From an uncultured Corynebacterium sp. (GTDB lineage Bacteria > Actinomycetota > Actinomycetes > Mycobacteriales > Mycobacteriaceae): a stretch of DNA of 64,000 nucleotides. Below, in pieces: positions 43,230 to 53,135 of this stretch. The position numbers were made by a program, and so were the translations under genes. Below the pieces are notes generated by a model, which did not search any database, had not been told where the DNA came from, and saw only the letters and a program-made list of their open reading frames with translations. The stretch is from NCBI RefSeq assembly GCF_902489365.1, contig NZ_CABTZR010000004.1, positions 8,883-72,882 on the forward strand, in the 5' to 3' direction. Every line of letters starts with the position of its first letter. Position 1 is the stretch's first letter.

Positions 43230-43571
43230 CTGGTCTACTTGCTTACGTGGCACAGGCTGTGCGACGAACTCGCTGTTCACAGCGGTCGAAGGGTCTCGGT
43301 GCGGCGATTCGGAAACGCATCGCGCTGCACCGACCGGCCATATGCAACCCATACATTCAAGCATGCCTCTTCCCTTGACCCCAAATCGTCGCGTCAATCT
43401 TCCACCACCGGCTTGCACCACCGATCGGCGGCAGCTCACCCCCAAGGAGATGTTCATAGCCACCCACGGCGTGAATTAATGCACCAGACTGCATATTTTC
43501 CTGCAGATCCCTAAGGGTCGATCGCTTCTTCAGGCTGATTTCAGAAAATAACACGCTGGCAGGGGTGGTTT

Positions 43572-43618
43572 TTAAGCTGTGCTTAAGTATTGCCAGGCTG
43601 ATGCCATTTGAATACAAT
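43572..43618 (+). promoter_or_regulatory. Pilus operon promoter with adjacent palindrome
   Basis: TTGCCA (43590-43595), a 17-nt spacer, and TACAAT (43613-43618) form a good sigma-A-type promoter about 60 nt before the pilin start. Directly upstream, TTAAGC-TGT-GCTTAA (43572-43586) is a perfect 15-bp palindrome ending 3 nt before the -35, a likely regulator site. The rest of the gap 43230-43571 has no supported gene; leader structures of rplN occupy part of it. Confidence 0.65.
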
Positions 43619-43680
43619 GCAGACGACAGAAACCAAGAGTTCTCTCGCGCACCGCGCATTCTCCCCGAAAGCTGAGTCAC

Positions 43681-45339
43681 ATGACCACACGTGCCATCCG
43701 TTCCCTCATCGCATCTGTTGCCGCAACGTCGCTTCTCATCGGCGGCGTCAGCGCCGCCCCTGTTGCACTCTCTCAGCCGGTATCGCCGACAAACTCCGTT
43801 AGCCAGGGCATTCCCGCAACCGGTAACCTGCAGATCCACAAGATCCTCGGCCTCCCGCAGGATACCCAGGCCGACGGTACCGAGAAGACCGTCGGTGGTG
43901 ATCCGGGCGTGGGCATCACCTTCAACGTCTCGCGTGTGAGCAAGGGCAACGATCCGATCGACCTGACGAAGCAAGCAGGTTGGGCAGCCATCTCCGGCGT
44001 CCAGCTCCAGGACAACGGTGCCCTTCCTGAAGGTTTCACCAAGGGCACGACCACGACCGAGACCACTAGCAGCGATGGCACCGCTACCTTTTCCGACCTG
44101 CCTGCGGGTCTCTACCTGGTAGAGGAGCCTTCCAACCAGGTGGATTCGAACGGCAAGGCCGTGACCCCGTCCGCTCCCTTCCTGGTAACAGTTCCCATGA
44201 CCCATCCAGAGGGCAATGGCTGGCTCGATACGGTGCACGTCTACCCCAAGAACCAGGTAACGGAAGCCCCCACCAAGAAGATCAACCAGATCATCGACAA
44301 CAACACCGGCCCCGGCCTGCACGTGGGTGATTCCATCCAGTACCAGGTTGACTCGACCGTCCCGGTCGTCTCCGCGCCCTCCCAGGACGAGGAAGGCAAG
44401 TCACAGCCCGGGACCGGTCTGCCTAAGGCCTTCACCATCACCGATAAGTTGCCCGCAGCGCTGGGCGAGCCCACCAACATTAAGGTGAGTTTCGGCGGTG
44501 CCGACCTTCAGGACACCCAGTTCACCACCAAGGCCTACCAGGTCGATGGCCGCTGGGTACTGCGCGTGCAGGTCAACCCGGCCGAGCTGAACGGCACCAA
44601 TCCCGTTGAGGCGAAGCAGCTTTCCGTTACTTTTGACGCGCCCGTCAATCAGATTCCAGAGTCCCTCGACAACGTTGCTTGGGCCGTGCCGGACCAGATT
44701 CCGGATTCCGAGCCCTGGGACCCTGAGAACCCCGGCGATGGTTCCAACCCGGGTACGTCCACCGGTGGCGACAACGACACCGTTCCGGCCACCCTGAATT
44801 TCGCGGACATTGCTGTCAACAAGCTCGATGCCGCCGATGAGCAGACCAAGCTGGCCGGTGCCGAGTTCCAGCTGCACCGCTGCGATGCCGACGGCAAGGT
44901 AGTGGGCGACGCCCTCACGCTCGGCACTGGGGATGACGCTACGGACACCTGGACCACCAGCGATCAGGGCTCCCTGCTCATCAAGGATCTCACCTACAAC
45001 CGCGTGGATTCCGCAGGCACCGAGGATGACATTTGGACCAGCATTAAGGGCTTCGAGAACACCACCCAGTTCTGCTTGGTGGAAACCAAGGCCCCCGCTG
45101 GATACGCGCTTTCCTCCGCACCTGTGCTCCTGACCTTCACCGCTCCCGTTGAAGCCGATGACACCGAAACCCCGGTGAACGAGGTTCGCTACAACGCCAC
45201 CGCCGACATCCAGAACGCGAAGACCAGCGGCATCCTTGATCGCCTACCGCTGACCGGTGGCATGGGCATCTGGCTCATCATCGCTCTTGGCCTCGCACTG
45301 GCTGCCATCAGCATCGCCCTGTCGCGCAAGAAGGCCTAA
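43681..45339 (+). CDS. spaD: Major pilin subunit (SpaD/SpaH-like)
   Basis: This is the sortase-polymerised shaft pilin of a Spa-type pilus. The 552-residue protein has a signal peptide and the pilin motif WxxxVxVYPK (Trp181 to Lys190; Lys190 is the likely isopeptide nucleophile). E-box segments follow (YLVEEPSN and FCLVETKAPAGY), with a Cys pair (HRCDADG and FCLVE) that may form a disulfide. The sorting signal is LPLTG (522-526), then a hydrophobic helix and RKKA. Order pilin-sortase-small pilin-tip matches spaD-srtC-spaE-spaF of C. diphtheriae. The ribosome site is weak (GAAAGCTGAG). Confidence 0.88.
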   Translation: MTTRAIRSLIASVAATSLLIGGVSAAPVALSQPVSPTNSVSQGIPATGNLQIHKILGLPQDTQADGTEKTVGGDPGVGITFNVSRVSKGNDPIDLTKQAGWAAISGVQLQDNGALPEGFTKGTTTTETTSSDGTATFSDLPAGLYLVEEPSNQVDSNGKAVTPSAPFLVTVPMTHPEGNGWLDTVHVYPKNQVTEAPTKKINQIIDNNTGPGLHVGDSIQYQVDSTVPVVSAPSQDEEGKSQPGTGLPKAFTITDKLPAALGEPTNIKVSFGGADLQDTQFTTKAYQVDGRWVLRVQVNPAELNGTNPVEAKQLSVTFDAPVNQIPESLDNVAWAVPDQIPDSEPWDPENPGDGSNPGTSTGGDNDTVPATLNFADIAVNKLDAADEQTKLAGAEFQLHRCDADGKVVGDALTLGTGDDATDTWTTSDQGSLLIKDLTYNRVDSAGTEDDIWTSIKGFENTTQFCLVETKAPAGYALSSAPVLLTFTAPVEADDTETPVNEVRYNATADIQNAKTSGILDRLPLTGGMGIWLIIALGLALAAISIALSRKKA

Positions 45340-45402
45340 GCGACTTCGCGCGGTTCGCGCGACGTGACGAAAACATAGGAAGGAAAGGGAGGGGATTTGC
45401 CC

Positions 45403-46305
45403 TTGAGCAGCGCACCTGATGCCGGATCCTCCCCCGCGGAGACATCGCGCGGCCGTGGCCGCTCGATCCTCTCCGTCCTATTTCTCATCGCCAGCCTGCT
45501 TGTGCTGCTCTATCCGGTGGTCACCACTTACTACCAGAATGAGAGGCAGGCCAACGTCGCGGATGCCTACCGCAACTCGACGGTCAAGGACAGGGATTTC
45601 ACCGAGCTCATCGAGGCGGCACACGCCTACAACAAGCAAAACGCCGGTGCACCAATCCTTGACCCCTGGCTGGCCCGCGTGGCTAAAGATAACCGCCCCT
45701 ACCAGGACTATCTAGAGCAACTCAACGTCACCGGTAATCCGAAAGATCCCATGGGCGTTATTGCTATCCCCAGCATCAATGTCAAGCTCCCCGTCTATCA
45801 CGGCACGGAGCCGGAGGTGCTGGAGCGAGGCATTGGGCACCTCTACGGCTCTCCGTTACCAGTCGGTGGCGAGGGCATGCATTCGGTGCTCACCGCCCAC
45901 ACGGGACTGGCACACGCCACGCTTTTCGACGACCTGGATGAAGTCATCGAAGGCGATCGCGTCTACCTCAACGTCGCGGGCCAGCAGATGACCTATGAGG
46001 TCGACAGCATAGAAACCGTACTGCCCACGGAAATCTCTTCCTTGCAGCCGGTTCCCGGCAAAGATCTCATCACGCTGATTACGTGCACTCCCTACGGCAT
46101 CAACTCGCACCGCCTCCTCGTGCATGCGCATAGGGTTCCCAACGACGCTGCTGCCGAAGATGCTTTTAATAACAACACGAGCATCCAGTGGTGGATGTTC
46201 CTGGTTCTTGCCCTCATCGTCCTGATTGTGGTGGCGTACTTTGTTCGAAGGAGGATGAATGCGCGCCAAGATTCTGCCGACAGCAGTTCTCGTCCTACTG
46301 CTTAG
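45403..46305 (+). CDS. Class C pilus sortase
   Basis: This membrane transpeptidase polymerises the adjacent pilins. The 300-residue protein has N- and C-terminal membrane helices, the class C lid motif (ILDPWLAR), and catalytic His166 (LTAHTGL), Cys228 (TLITCTPYG) and Arg237 (NSHRLLV). I chose TTG at 45403 (7 nt after GGGAGGGGA); another TTG at 45397 is too close to that site. The end overlaps the next gene by 47 nt. Its position in the operon corresponds to srtC of the spaDEF type. Confidence 0.9.
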   Translation: MSSAPDAGSSPAETSRGRGRSILSVLFLIASLLVLLYPVVTTYYQNERQANVADAYRNSTVKDRDFTELIEAAHAYNKQNAGAPILDPWLARVAKDNRPYQDYLEQLNVTGNPKDPMGVIAIPSINVKLPVYHGTEPEVLERGIGHLYGSPLPVGGEGMHSVLTAHTGLAHATLFDDLDEVIEGDRVYLNVAGQQMTYEVDSIETVLPTEISSLQPVPGKDLITLITCTPYGINSHRLLVHAHRVPNDAAAEDAFNNNTSIQWWMFLVLALIVLIVVAYFVRRRMNARQDSADSSSRPTA

Positions 46306-46945
46306 CGCTGCTCCGGCCGCTGCCACCGTCATCAATGTCCAGCTAGACCCCGGCAACCCTTATGATGACGTACCGCAAATTAATGTCGAGGACGTGCCCA
46401 TCGTGCTTGTCGACGCCTCCGGCAACCGCACCACGCTACGCACCGTGGACGGCTCCGTGGACTTTCAGGATGTCGCTGATGGGCACTACACGCTGACCTT
46501 CCCTGAGAACCCCGAGTACCGTTCGGTGGATTTTTCCGTGCCGGTCCGTGATCCCCAGACCGGTAAAGAGCTTGCCGGTGTGAAGGTATACCCCAAACAC
46601 AAGAGCACCCCTGACGGAGGCGATGACAATGGCGGCAGCACGGGGGACTCAGATTCCACGCCAACCATCCCGCCGTGGGCCGAACCCACCTACCCGCAAC
46701 AGTCGAGCTCCCCGGGGCCAACCAGCGCGCCCCGCTCTCCCAGCACGAGCCCGGCGCAAACACAACCCGACAAGCACGGTGGCACCCACTGGTCGGATAG
46801 GTTGGCCTCCACTGGCGCCAACGTGTGGTGGCTGATCGCGGCAGCAGGTCTGGCCATTCTGGCCGGCCTCAGCCTGATACGTAGGGGCAAGCGCCGTAAC
46901 CAGGGGGACACCGAGGACACAGTGCAGACAGGAGACCAACGATGA
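46259..46945 (+). CDS. spaE: Minor/base pilin (SpaE-like), LASTG sorting signal
   Basis: This 228-residue surface protein has a signal peptide (MRAKILPTAVLVLLLSAAPAAA) and a beta-rich domain ending LAGVKVYPKHK, similar to a pilin motif. A Pro/Ser/Thr-rich stalk, the sorting signal LASTG, a membrane helix and RRGKRR follow. Base pilins of the SpaB/SpaE type have LA-x-TG signals, which fits its role of anchoring the fibre to the wall. ATG at 46259 has a GAAGGAGG site inside the end of the sortase gene. It overlaps the tip gene by ATGA. Confidence 0.85.
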   Translation: MRAKILPTAVLVLLLSAAPAAATVINVQLDPGNPYDDVPQINVEDVPIVLVDASGNRTTLRTVDGSVDFQDVADGHYTLTFPENPEYRSVDFSVPVRDPQTGKELAGVKVYPKHKSTPDGGDDNGGSTGDSDSTPTIPPWAEPTYPQQSSSPGPTSAPRSPSTSPAQTQPDKHGGTHWSDRLASTGANVWWLIAAAGLAILAGLSLIRRGKRRNQGDTEDTVQTGDQR

Positions 46946-49900
46946 AACGCATTCACACGCTCAGCGCACGAGTGATGGCAGTGCTCGCTGTCATCGTCCT
47001 CAGCGTGGCAGCGGTTGTCGTCGCACTTCCCTTCCCCGATGGCTCTGCTCCCGCCGCACAGGCTCAGCAGAATCAGCCGGCTTCACCGACAGCGCAGCCT
47101 TGGGACAAACCCAGTACTCGCTGCGGTACGTCCACCGCCGTCGTGATTGATGCTTCCTACAGGCCTGGTCTCGATTACCTGCACTTCGGCATCGTGGAGT
47201 ACCCGCAGGTGTTTTCCCGGATGCTCCAGCCAGGCCTGGAGTCTTTGCTCCAGAAAGACCCGGCCGCCAAGGTCGGTATTTACACCTATGATTCGCTCTC
47301 CCCGGCAACGCTCGTTAACTCGCCCAACCTGAGCGAAACGTCGATTGAGGATCCCCGCAACCCAGGCAAACTCAATCCGACAATCTCGAATAGGCTGTCG
47401 GACACTCGGCGTCGCGGCTACAACGATACACACAACATGCAGGCCGGCCTGCTGGCGGTGCTTGATGACATCAACAAGGGCGCACGCTATGACCAGATCA
47501 TGGTGTTCACCGAGTGGGGGCCTACTGCCATACTCAACTCAGACGGCACCGCCAACGACGGCGGCAGCGCGCGTGGTGTGGATCAGCAGGAGCTCGACGC
47601 CACCAAGGACGTCATTCGTCAGTTGGCCGCGAAGGGTGTGCAGGTGATTCCGGTCGGCTTCGGTGCCCAGCACCGGTCTGATGACCCAGGCGTCGTGGTT
47701 CCTGGGTATTACGACCCCAGCCCCCGGGATGCAAACCCCAACAAAGGTGACTCCCATGGCTTTAAGATCCTCCAATCAGGCAATTCGGCACCTTATTACC
47801 TGACTGGTCCGAACTTGCTGAAGGAATTGGCCTCGGCCTCCATCGATAGCAACGCCTATTACAGCGTCTGGGTTCCCAACGAACCGCGGATTCAGATCAG
47901 TAACACTGGCCGTCAAGGCGAAATATTCAGCATCGCGGACTTTGTCAGTCCATGTCTTTCCGCCAGCGTCAACGTGGTGGATAAAAACCAAAAACTCGTC
48001 GAGCGCGTTTCTGGGCGCGACGTAGAGATCGCGCCCGACCCCACGAAGTCCTACATGGCGACCGTGCCCACCGATTCCACGGATGGCTTTGCCCGCGAGT
48101 CCATCCCGGGAAACCAGTCGGCTTCGCAGGCCACGATGGCCTACACGCTCAAAACCCCGTTGGAGATGCACACGGACGCCCAGTGCTTTGCTCAGCAGCC
48201 CGGGAAGGAGCAATGGTCTGAAGTCAGCGGTGAAAAGGTAGAGCAGAAGGATGACACGCTCACCGTCAGCTTCACACGCGAGCCCAATGTCAGCTATCAC
48301 TGTTCTTTCCTGCTCCGGGAAACCGCGCAACTATCCATAACCAAGCTCATTCAGGCCAACGGGCCGGTCAACCAGGCTCTCAATTCCGAAGACTACGGCC
48401 AATTCCACTTTGCTTATCAGTGCACCGACACGGGCGCGCCCTACTCGGAAAAGAAGCCCTTCACGCTCAAGGGGATCGTCTCTCCCGCCTTTGCTGAGGG
48501 CTCCCCGCTGTCCGCGGCCTTCGATGGCGGAACCATGTTGCCCCACACCCTCGACGAGCGCATCCCTGTCGGCGCTAGCTGTACCGTCACCGAAATAGAG
48601 CCGCGTACTCGCCCGGGATACTTCTCCAGCACCACGAGCTGGGAGCTCAACGGCAAGGAGGTCCCCGGGAAAATCAGCAGTACCGTGCCCCGGGAGGGTT
48701 ACCAGTGGTACGTCGATAAGCAGCTCCGGCCGTACACACCGACAGGTGCTCCCCAAAACCCGCAGACCACCTTCGAGGTAATACCTTCTCAGCGCGGCGG
48801 CGCCGTGGCGCTCAAGGCCACCAACGTCTATGACTCGCCCCACGTCACCCAAAAGGTCAAGATCGCTGTGGATAATCCCGAGGTCTTTAGGGGCGGAAAC
48901 ACAGATCTCGCTCCGAAGTCTGTGTGGGTAAACTACCGCTGCCGCTACATCCCTGATGCTGGCGACCGCCCAGAGATCTCCGATAATCCAAACCTCTCCC
49001 CCATTCCTGTTCCGGGCAGCGGGGACAACCCCATCGAGGTCCCGCTCAGCGAGTCCAACGGAACGCTCACCGGCAGCGCCACGCTGGGTTCCTTCCCGGT
49101 AGGCACCCAGTGTCTCTACGAGGTAACCGGCAAACCCACCGAGGACGGCTCCTCCGCCGAACCCATTGCCCAAGGCTTTTCCCTCGCCAAGCCGCAGTGG
49201 TCCTCGCAGGCCTGTATGAAAGACACCGCCGCGTCCCCGGGCTACACCCCGACTCCGCGCGAGTGCCCAGGCAACTACTCCTACGTCTACCCGGAGCTCA
49301 ACGCCAAGAGCGAAGCCCTCACCATGTCCGCGAACCTCGAGTTCCGTAGGAACTTGCGCCAGGTAGACGTGGTCAAGGAGCTCGCCGGCGCTGCGGGTGC
49401 AGAATTCCACGGGACTGACTTCCCGGTCACCATGACCTGTACCCAGACTGAGGACAACACCTGGCAGGTTTTTGGCCCGAAGGAGTTTGCTATCAACTCC
49501 GCCAAGCTGGCCGAGATCGCCGATGTCCCGGCTGGCTCCACGTGCACCATCGAAGAGAAGATGCCGGAAGGCTTTGATTCCGAGGGCTATGATTTCATCC
49601 TCCCAGATCCCGTGACTGTCGACGTCCCCGCAGCCACTGCTGGTGGTGCTTCTGCGGAGCCGATCACGGCCACTGTGAAGAACACCTTCGAGGATAGTTA
49701 TGGCCAGCTCACCCTCAATTACAGGGTCAACACCGATAATGTCGATCCGGGCAACACCAACGACCTCACCGGCGTGGAAGGCAACCTCAACGCCGTGTGC
49801 ACCTTGCCCGATGGCAACCCACTCAAACTGACTAAGGCTCTCCGCCACGGTGAATCCTGGGAGGTCCAGCCACAGGACAGCTTTAGTGAACGCTACGACG

Positions 49901-52900
49901 CCACCCGCGGCCTGCCCGTGGGCACCAAGTGCAGCATCACCGTGACCGCCACGGAGAATCTCGAGGCTCTCGACGTGGAACAAAAGCCGGGCACCGCGCT
50001 GCAGTACCCGGAATACACCGTGCACGAGGGACCCAACGGCCTCGACGTTGAGCTGGTCCTGGATGAGCCGGCCAAGGTGCTAGAAATTGCCTTCTCCCGT
50101 GCACTGCTGCAGGCACCCGACGCCGATGTCTACCTGCCGCGTGAATACACGGTGGACTACGCCTGTATTCCCAACGACGGCTCCGCCCCCAATACCGGCA
50201 GCGAAACCGTCTACGCTTCTGCGTCCGACGGCCCCCAATCCGTCATCGTGGACAACGTCCGCGGTGGTGAAAACTGCACGATAACTGTGGAAGAAGGCCG
50301 CGCGGACAAGCCCTATACGGATGTCTTCTCCCGCGAGGTGGTCTTCAGCGCTGGTCCCCCTCGCAATACGGAGGAGACCATCACCGCCGATGGGCCAGCG
50401 AGCTTTCACCTGACCGTTGGCAGCGGAAACCAGAGTGAACTGGTCCGGGCACAGTTCACATACAGCCCGATCCTCGCGGAGATGAACCTGTCCAAGGTAC
50501 TTCACGTCACCCAGGGCGGTTCCCCTGTGGGGAATGAATCACCGGTCTACCAGGCACTTTTCAAGGACGCGACGTTTAGCGCCTCGGTCGTGTGTACGCG
50601 TGATGACACAACCCTGCTGCAGACTGCAGCAGAGTTTGGACCGGATTCGCCTGCTTCCCTCAAGGTACCGGCAGGCAGCGAATGCGCAGTGACCGAAGAC
50701 ACTAAGAGCACGGCCTACACAGGGGCGCCGGACGTGAGCATCAACGTCGGTGGCACCACCACGCAGGGCAACGAGGCTACCGTACAGGTCGGCACGGGAA
50801 CCGGCGCTACCGCTCCGGCGGTCACCGTGACCAACGCCTATGACATCAAGGCTGCCTCGATGCACGTCAAGAAAAAGGTCGATGGCACTGGTATGTCCTC
50901 CGTCTCCGCCAACAAACAGTTCCCGGTGGCCTGGACCTGCACCCTCAACGACGTGGAGGTTGCTTCCGGTGAGCTCAGTATGGGCCGCTTCTCCGCGGCC
51001 GCAGCCAGCGCTATTGAGGGCATCCCGGTAGGCGCAAGCTGCCGTTTGAGCGAGGATCCCGCTAAGGTTAAGGACCCAGGTGCAAACGATCCTAATGCGC
51101 AGGGCGACGCCTACTATTCCACCTGGCGCTCGCGTTGGGCAGTCGATGAGAGCGAGACAGGTTTCGCAACCGAAAAGCGCTGCAATGACGCCGACGAATG
51201 CTCCGTGGTTCCTGACACTCCCCACGCGGCCACCTATGAAATCCGCGATGCTGGCTTCAACTACACGGCCATCCTGTGGAATACCTACGACCTCTACACG
51301 GTGCCAGTAAGCGTGAACAAGAAGCTCGATGCAGAGCAAGGCCACAAGCTGGCCCAGAGCACCGACTTGGCGCCCGCCACGGGCACGCTGCGCTGCACGG
51401 ATCCTTCGGCTCCGGATCACCCCTTCATCCCGGATCCGACCCGCACCGCCTCGGTGAAGTTCCCGAAGGGTGGCGGACAGGGTTCACTCACCTATGTCCC
51501 GGACTCCGCTACCGACGGTGCTTCCCAGGTCACCAGCGACACCATGGAGGTGCCCGCCAACTTCGTGTGTACCTTCATCGAGGACGAGCCCCAGACGCAG
51601 TTCGAGGTCCCCGGCGCCAACGGCACCCTCGTGACGATAGGCAGCACGGTGGACACCAGCTTTGAGACGGAGACTGTGAACAACGGGGCTGCACCGCAGC
51701 CGGGGCCGGCCCCCTCCCCCATCGAAGGCAAGCGAGGCACCACCTTCGCTATCGATAGCGAACTGGTGCGCAACAACGCGAACCTTTCGGGTGAGGCAGA
51801 GGGTGACCGCCACACTCTTCAGGTGACCAACGCCTACAAGCTCGACACCACAACCATCACCGCGGAATTTGCCAAGCAGCGGGCAAGTATCGGCGATGTT
51901 TCCGAATGGCTGCCGAATACCCTTAGCCCCTCCGTAGTATGCACGGATCCGCTGCTGGGCACACGGGAAGAAAAGAGCCTGGAGCTGGAATCCGGAGCTG
52001 AGCCCACCACCATCGGTAACTTCACCGTGGGCACCTCGTGCGAGGTCACATCACATGCGGAGGCTCTGGCTGCAGACTACAGTTTTGTCGACGTCGCCGG
52101 GCGTAGCGTGCATACACGCGGCGACGCTACCACCGGAGTCATCGCCAGCGTCCCTATTACCGAACCACTTCGAGTGCAGACCCAGAATTCCGGCACTGAC
52201 CGCGTTGTTTTCGCTCCCACCTACACGGTGTTGCAGCTAGCGCCTGCAGTGTCCAAGGACTTCGCGGGGCACAAGGTCTCGGACATCGTCACCGATACTG
52301 ATTCCTTCGAGTTCACCTACACGTGTACATTCAACGACCTGGTTCCCGGCCAGCCGGAGCCCTTCCCATCCGCGGGAAGCTTTGAACTCAGCCGCCAGGA
52401 CGGCAATTGGACTGCCCCTGCCACGATGCCCCAGGGTTCCGAGTGCATCATCACCGAGCAGGCCCCGCCACAGGCGGTGCAGGACAGGCTTGATGCCGAG
52501 AACCTGCAGATGACGCCCTACTACACCACGCTTGACGACGAAGGCGAAAAATTCCTCCACGCCATCGGCCCTGAGGGCCTCACCCTGAATGCAGATCTGC
52601 CGACTGCCGCGATCACCAACGGCGTCTACCGCAACGACGGCGAAGTCCAAGTACAAAAGGTCCAGGCAGACCTCACCACCGCCCTGGGCGGTGCTGAGTT
52701 CTCTATCTACGGCGCGGCTGCCGACGGCTCCCTGGCTGAGAAGATCTCCGATATGACCACCGTCGAAGGCACGGCCGGTGAAGTGAGCAACACCTTCACC
52801 ACCCGCCTGAAGCCGGGCACCTACTTCCTGGTGGAGACCAAGGCAGGTGACGGCGCCTCGCTCTTGCCTGGTGCGTGGAAGTTCACCGTCGCAGCGGCCA

Positions 52901-53130
52901 ATGACCCTGCCTTCGAAGATCTTCGAATCTCCATCGAGGGAGTCACGGAAAACTCCGGTCTCATCACCCTCGTGGAGGCAAACCCAGAGGCCGACGAACC
53001 GGCCATCATCCAAGTGGCCAACGTGGCCCAAGGCGCTCTGCCCCTCACCGGTAGCAGGACCTTGGTGCTGTGGCTGCTCGCCGGAATCGGGCTTGCAGGA
53101 ACAGCCCTCTGGTTGAGGAAACGCGCTTAA
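46942..53130 (+). CDS. spaF: Giant pilus tip adhesin (SpaF-like)
   Basis: This 2062-residue cell-wall protein has a signal peptide, then a von Willebrand A-like domain (about residues 60-320; VVIDASYRPG, KVGIYTYDSLSP, QVIPVGFGAQ) in which the metal site DxSxS is degenerate. Next come ten DUF5979-like modules, each marked by a P-(V/A)-G-x-x-C-like turn, at about residues 540, 717, 861, 990, 1105, 1241, 1360, 1536, 1693 and 1828. A SpaA-like domain (about 1900-2010, with TYFLVETKAGDG) and LPLTG (2033-2037) with a C-terminal helix and RKRA follow. It is last in the operon and is followed by a strong terminator. Confidence 0.88.
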   Translation: MKRIHTLSARVMAVLAVIVLSVAAVVVALPFPDGSAPAAQAQQNQPASPTAQPWDKPSTRCGTSTAVVIDASYRPGLDYLHFGIVEYPQVFSRMLQPGLESLLQKDPAAKVGIYTYDSLSPATLVNSPNLSETSIEDPRNPGKLNPTISNRLSDTRRRGYNDTHNMQAGLLAVLDDINKGARYDQIMVFTEWGPTAILNSDGTANDGGSARGVDQQELDATKDVIRQLAAKGVQVIPVGFGAQHRSDDPGVVVPGYYDPSPRDANPNKGDSHGFKILQSGNSAPYYLTGPNLLKELASASIDSNAYYSVWVPNEPRIQISNTGRQGEIFSIADFVSPCLSASVNVVDKNQKLVERVSGRDVEIAPDPTKSYMATVPTDSTDGFARESIPGNQSASQATMAYTLKTPLEMHTDAQCFAQQPGKEQWSEVSGEKVEQKDDTLTVSFTREPNVSYHCSFLLRETAQLSITKLIQANGPVNQALNSEDYGQFHFAYQCTDTGAPYSEKKPFTLKGIVSPAFAEGSPLSAAFDGGTMLPHTLDERIPVGASCTVTEIEPRTRPGYFSSTTSWELNGKEVPGKISSTVPREGYQWYVDKQLRPYTPTGAPQNPQTTFEVIPSQRGGAVALKATNVYDSPHVTQKVKIAVDNPEVFRGGNTDLAPKSVWVNYRCRYIPDAGDRPEISDNPNLSPIPVPGSGDNPIEVPLSESNGTLTGSATLGSFPVGTQCLYEVTGKPTEDGSSAEPIAQGFSLAKPQWSSQACMKDTAASPGYTPTPRECPGNYSYVYPELNAKSEALTMSANLEFRRNLRQVDVVKELAGAAGAEFHGTDFPVTMTCTQTEDNTWQVFGPKEFAINSAKLAEIADVPAGSTCTIEEKMPEGFDSEGYDFILPDPVTVDVPAATAGGASAEPITATVKNTFEDSYGQLTLNYRVNTDNVDPGNTNDLTGVEGNLNAVCTLPDGNPLKLTKALRHGESWEVQPQDSFSERYDATRGLPVGTKCSITVTATENLEALDVEQKPGTALQYPEYTVHEGPNGLDVELVLDEPAKVLEIAFSRALLQAPDADVYLPREYTVDYACIPNDGSAPNTGSETVYASASDGPQSVIVDNVRGGENCTITVEEGRADKPYTDVFSREVVFSAGPPRNTEETITADGPASFHLTVGSGNQSELVRAQFTYSPILAEMNLSKVLHVTQGGSPVGNESPVYQALFKDATFSASVVCTRDDTTLLQTAAEFGPDSPASLKVPAGSECAVTEDTKSTAYTGAPDVSINVGGTTTQGNEATVQVGTGTGATAPAVTVTNAYDIKAASMHVKKKVDGTGMSSVSANKQFPVAWTCTLNDVEVASGELSMGRFSAAAASAIEGIPVGASCRLSEDPAKVKDPGANDPNAQGDAYYSTWRSRWAVDESETGFATEKRCNDADECSVVPDTPHAATYEIRDAGFNYTAILWNTYDLYTVPVSVNKKLDAEQGHKLAQSTDLAPATGTLRCTDPSAPDHPFIPDPTRTASVKFPKGGGQGSLTYVPDSATDGASQVTSDTMEVPANFVCTFIEDEPQTQFEVPGANGTLVTIGSTVDTSFETETVNNGAAPQPGPAPSPIEGKRGTTFAIDSELVRNNANLSGEAEGDRHTLQVTNAYKLDTTTITAEFAKQRASIGDVSEWLPNTLSPSVVCTDPLLGTREEKSLELESGAEPTTIGNFTVGTSCEVTSHAEALAADYSFVDVAGRSVHTRGDATTGVIASVPITEPLRVQTQNSGTDRVVFAPTYTVLQLAPAVSKDFAGHKVSDIVTDTDSFEFTYTCTFNDLVPGQPEPFPSAGSFELSRQDGNWTAPATMPQGSECIITEQAPPQAVQDRLDAENLQMTPYYTTLDDEGEKFLHAIGPEGLTLNADLPTAAITNGVYRNDGEVQVQKVQADLTTALGGAEFSIYGAAADGSLAEKISDMTTVEGTAGEVSNTFTTRLKPGTYFLVETKAGDGASLLPGAWKFTVAAANDPAFEDLRISIEGVTENSGLITLVEANPEADEPAIIQVANVAQGALPLTGSRTLVLWLLAGIGLAGTALWLRKRA

Positions 53131-53135
53131 AACGA

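Noticed and set aside
48331..50025. A 564-residue minus-strand frame opposite the pilus tip gene
   Set aside because: It is antisense to a continuous repeat protein with a signal peptide and LPLTG; no start context.
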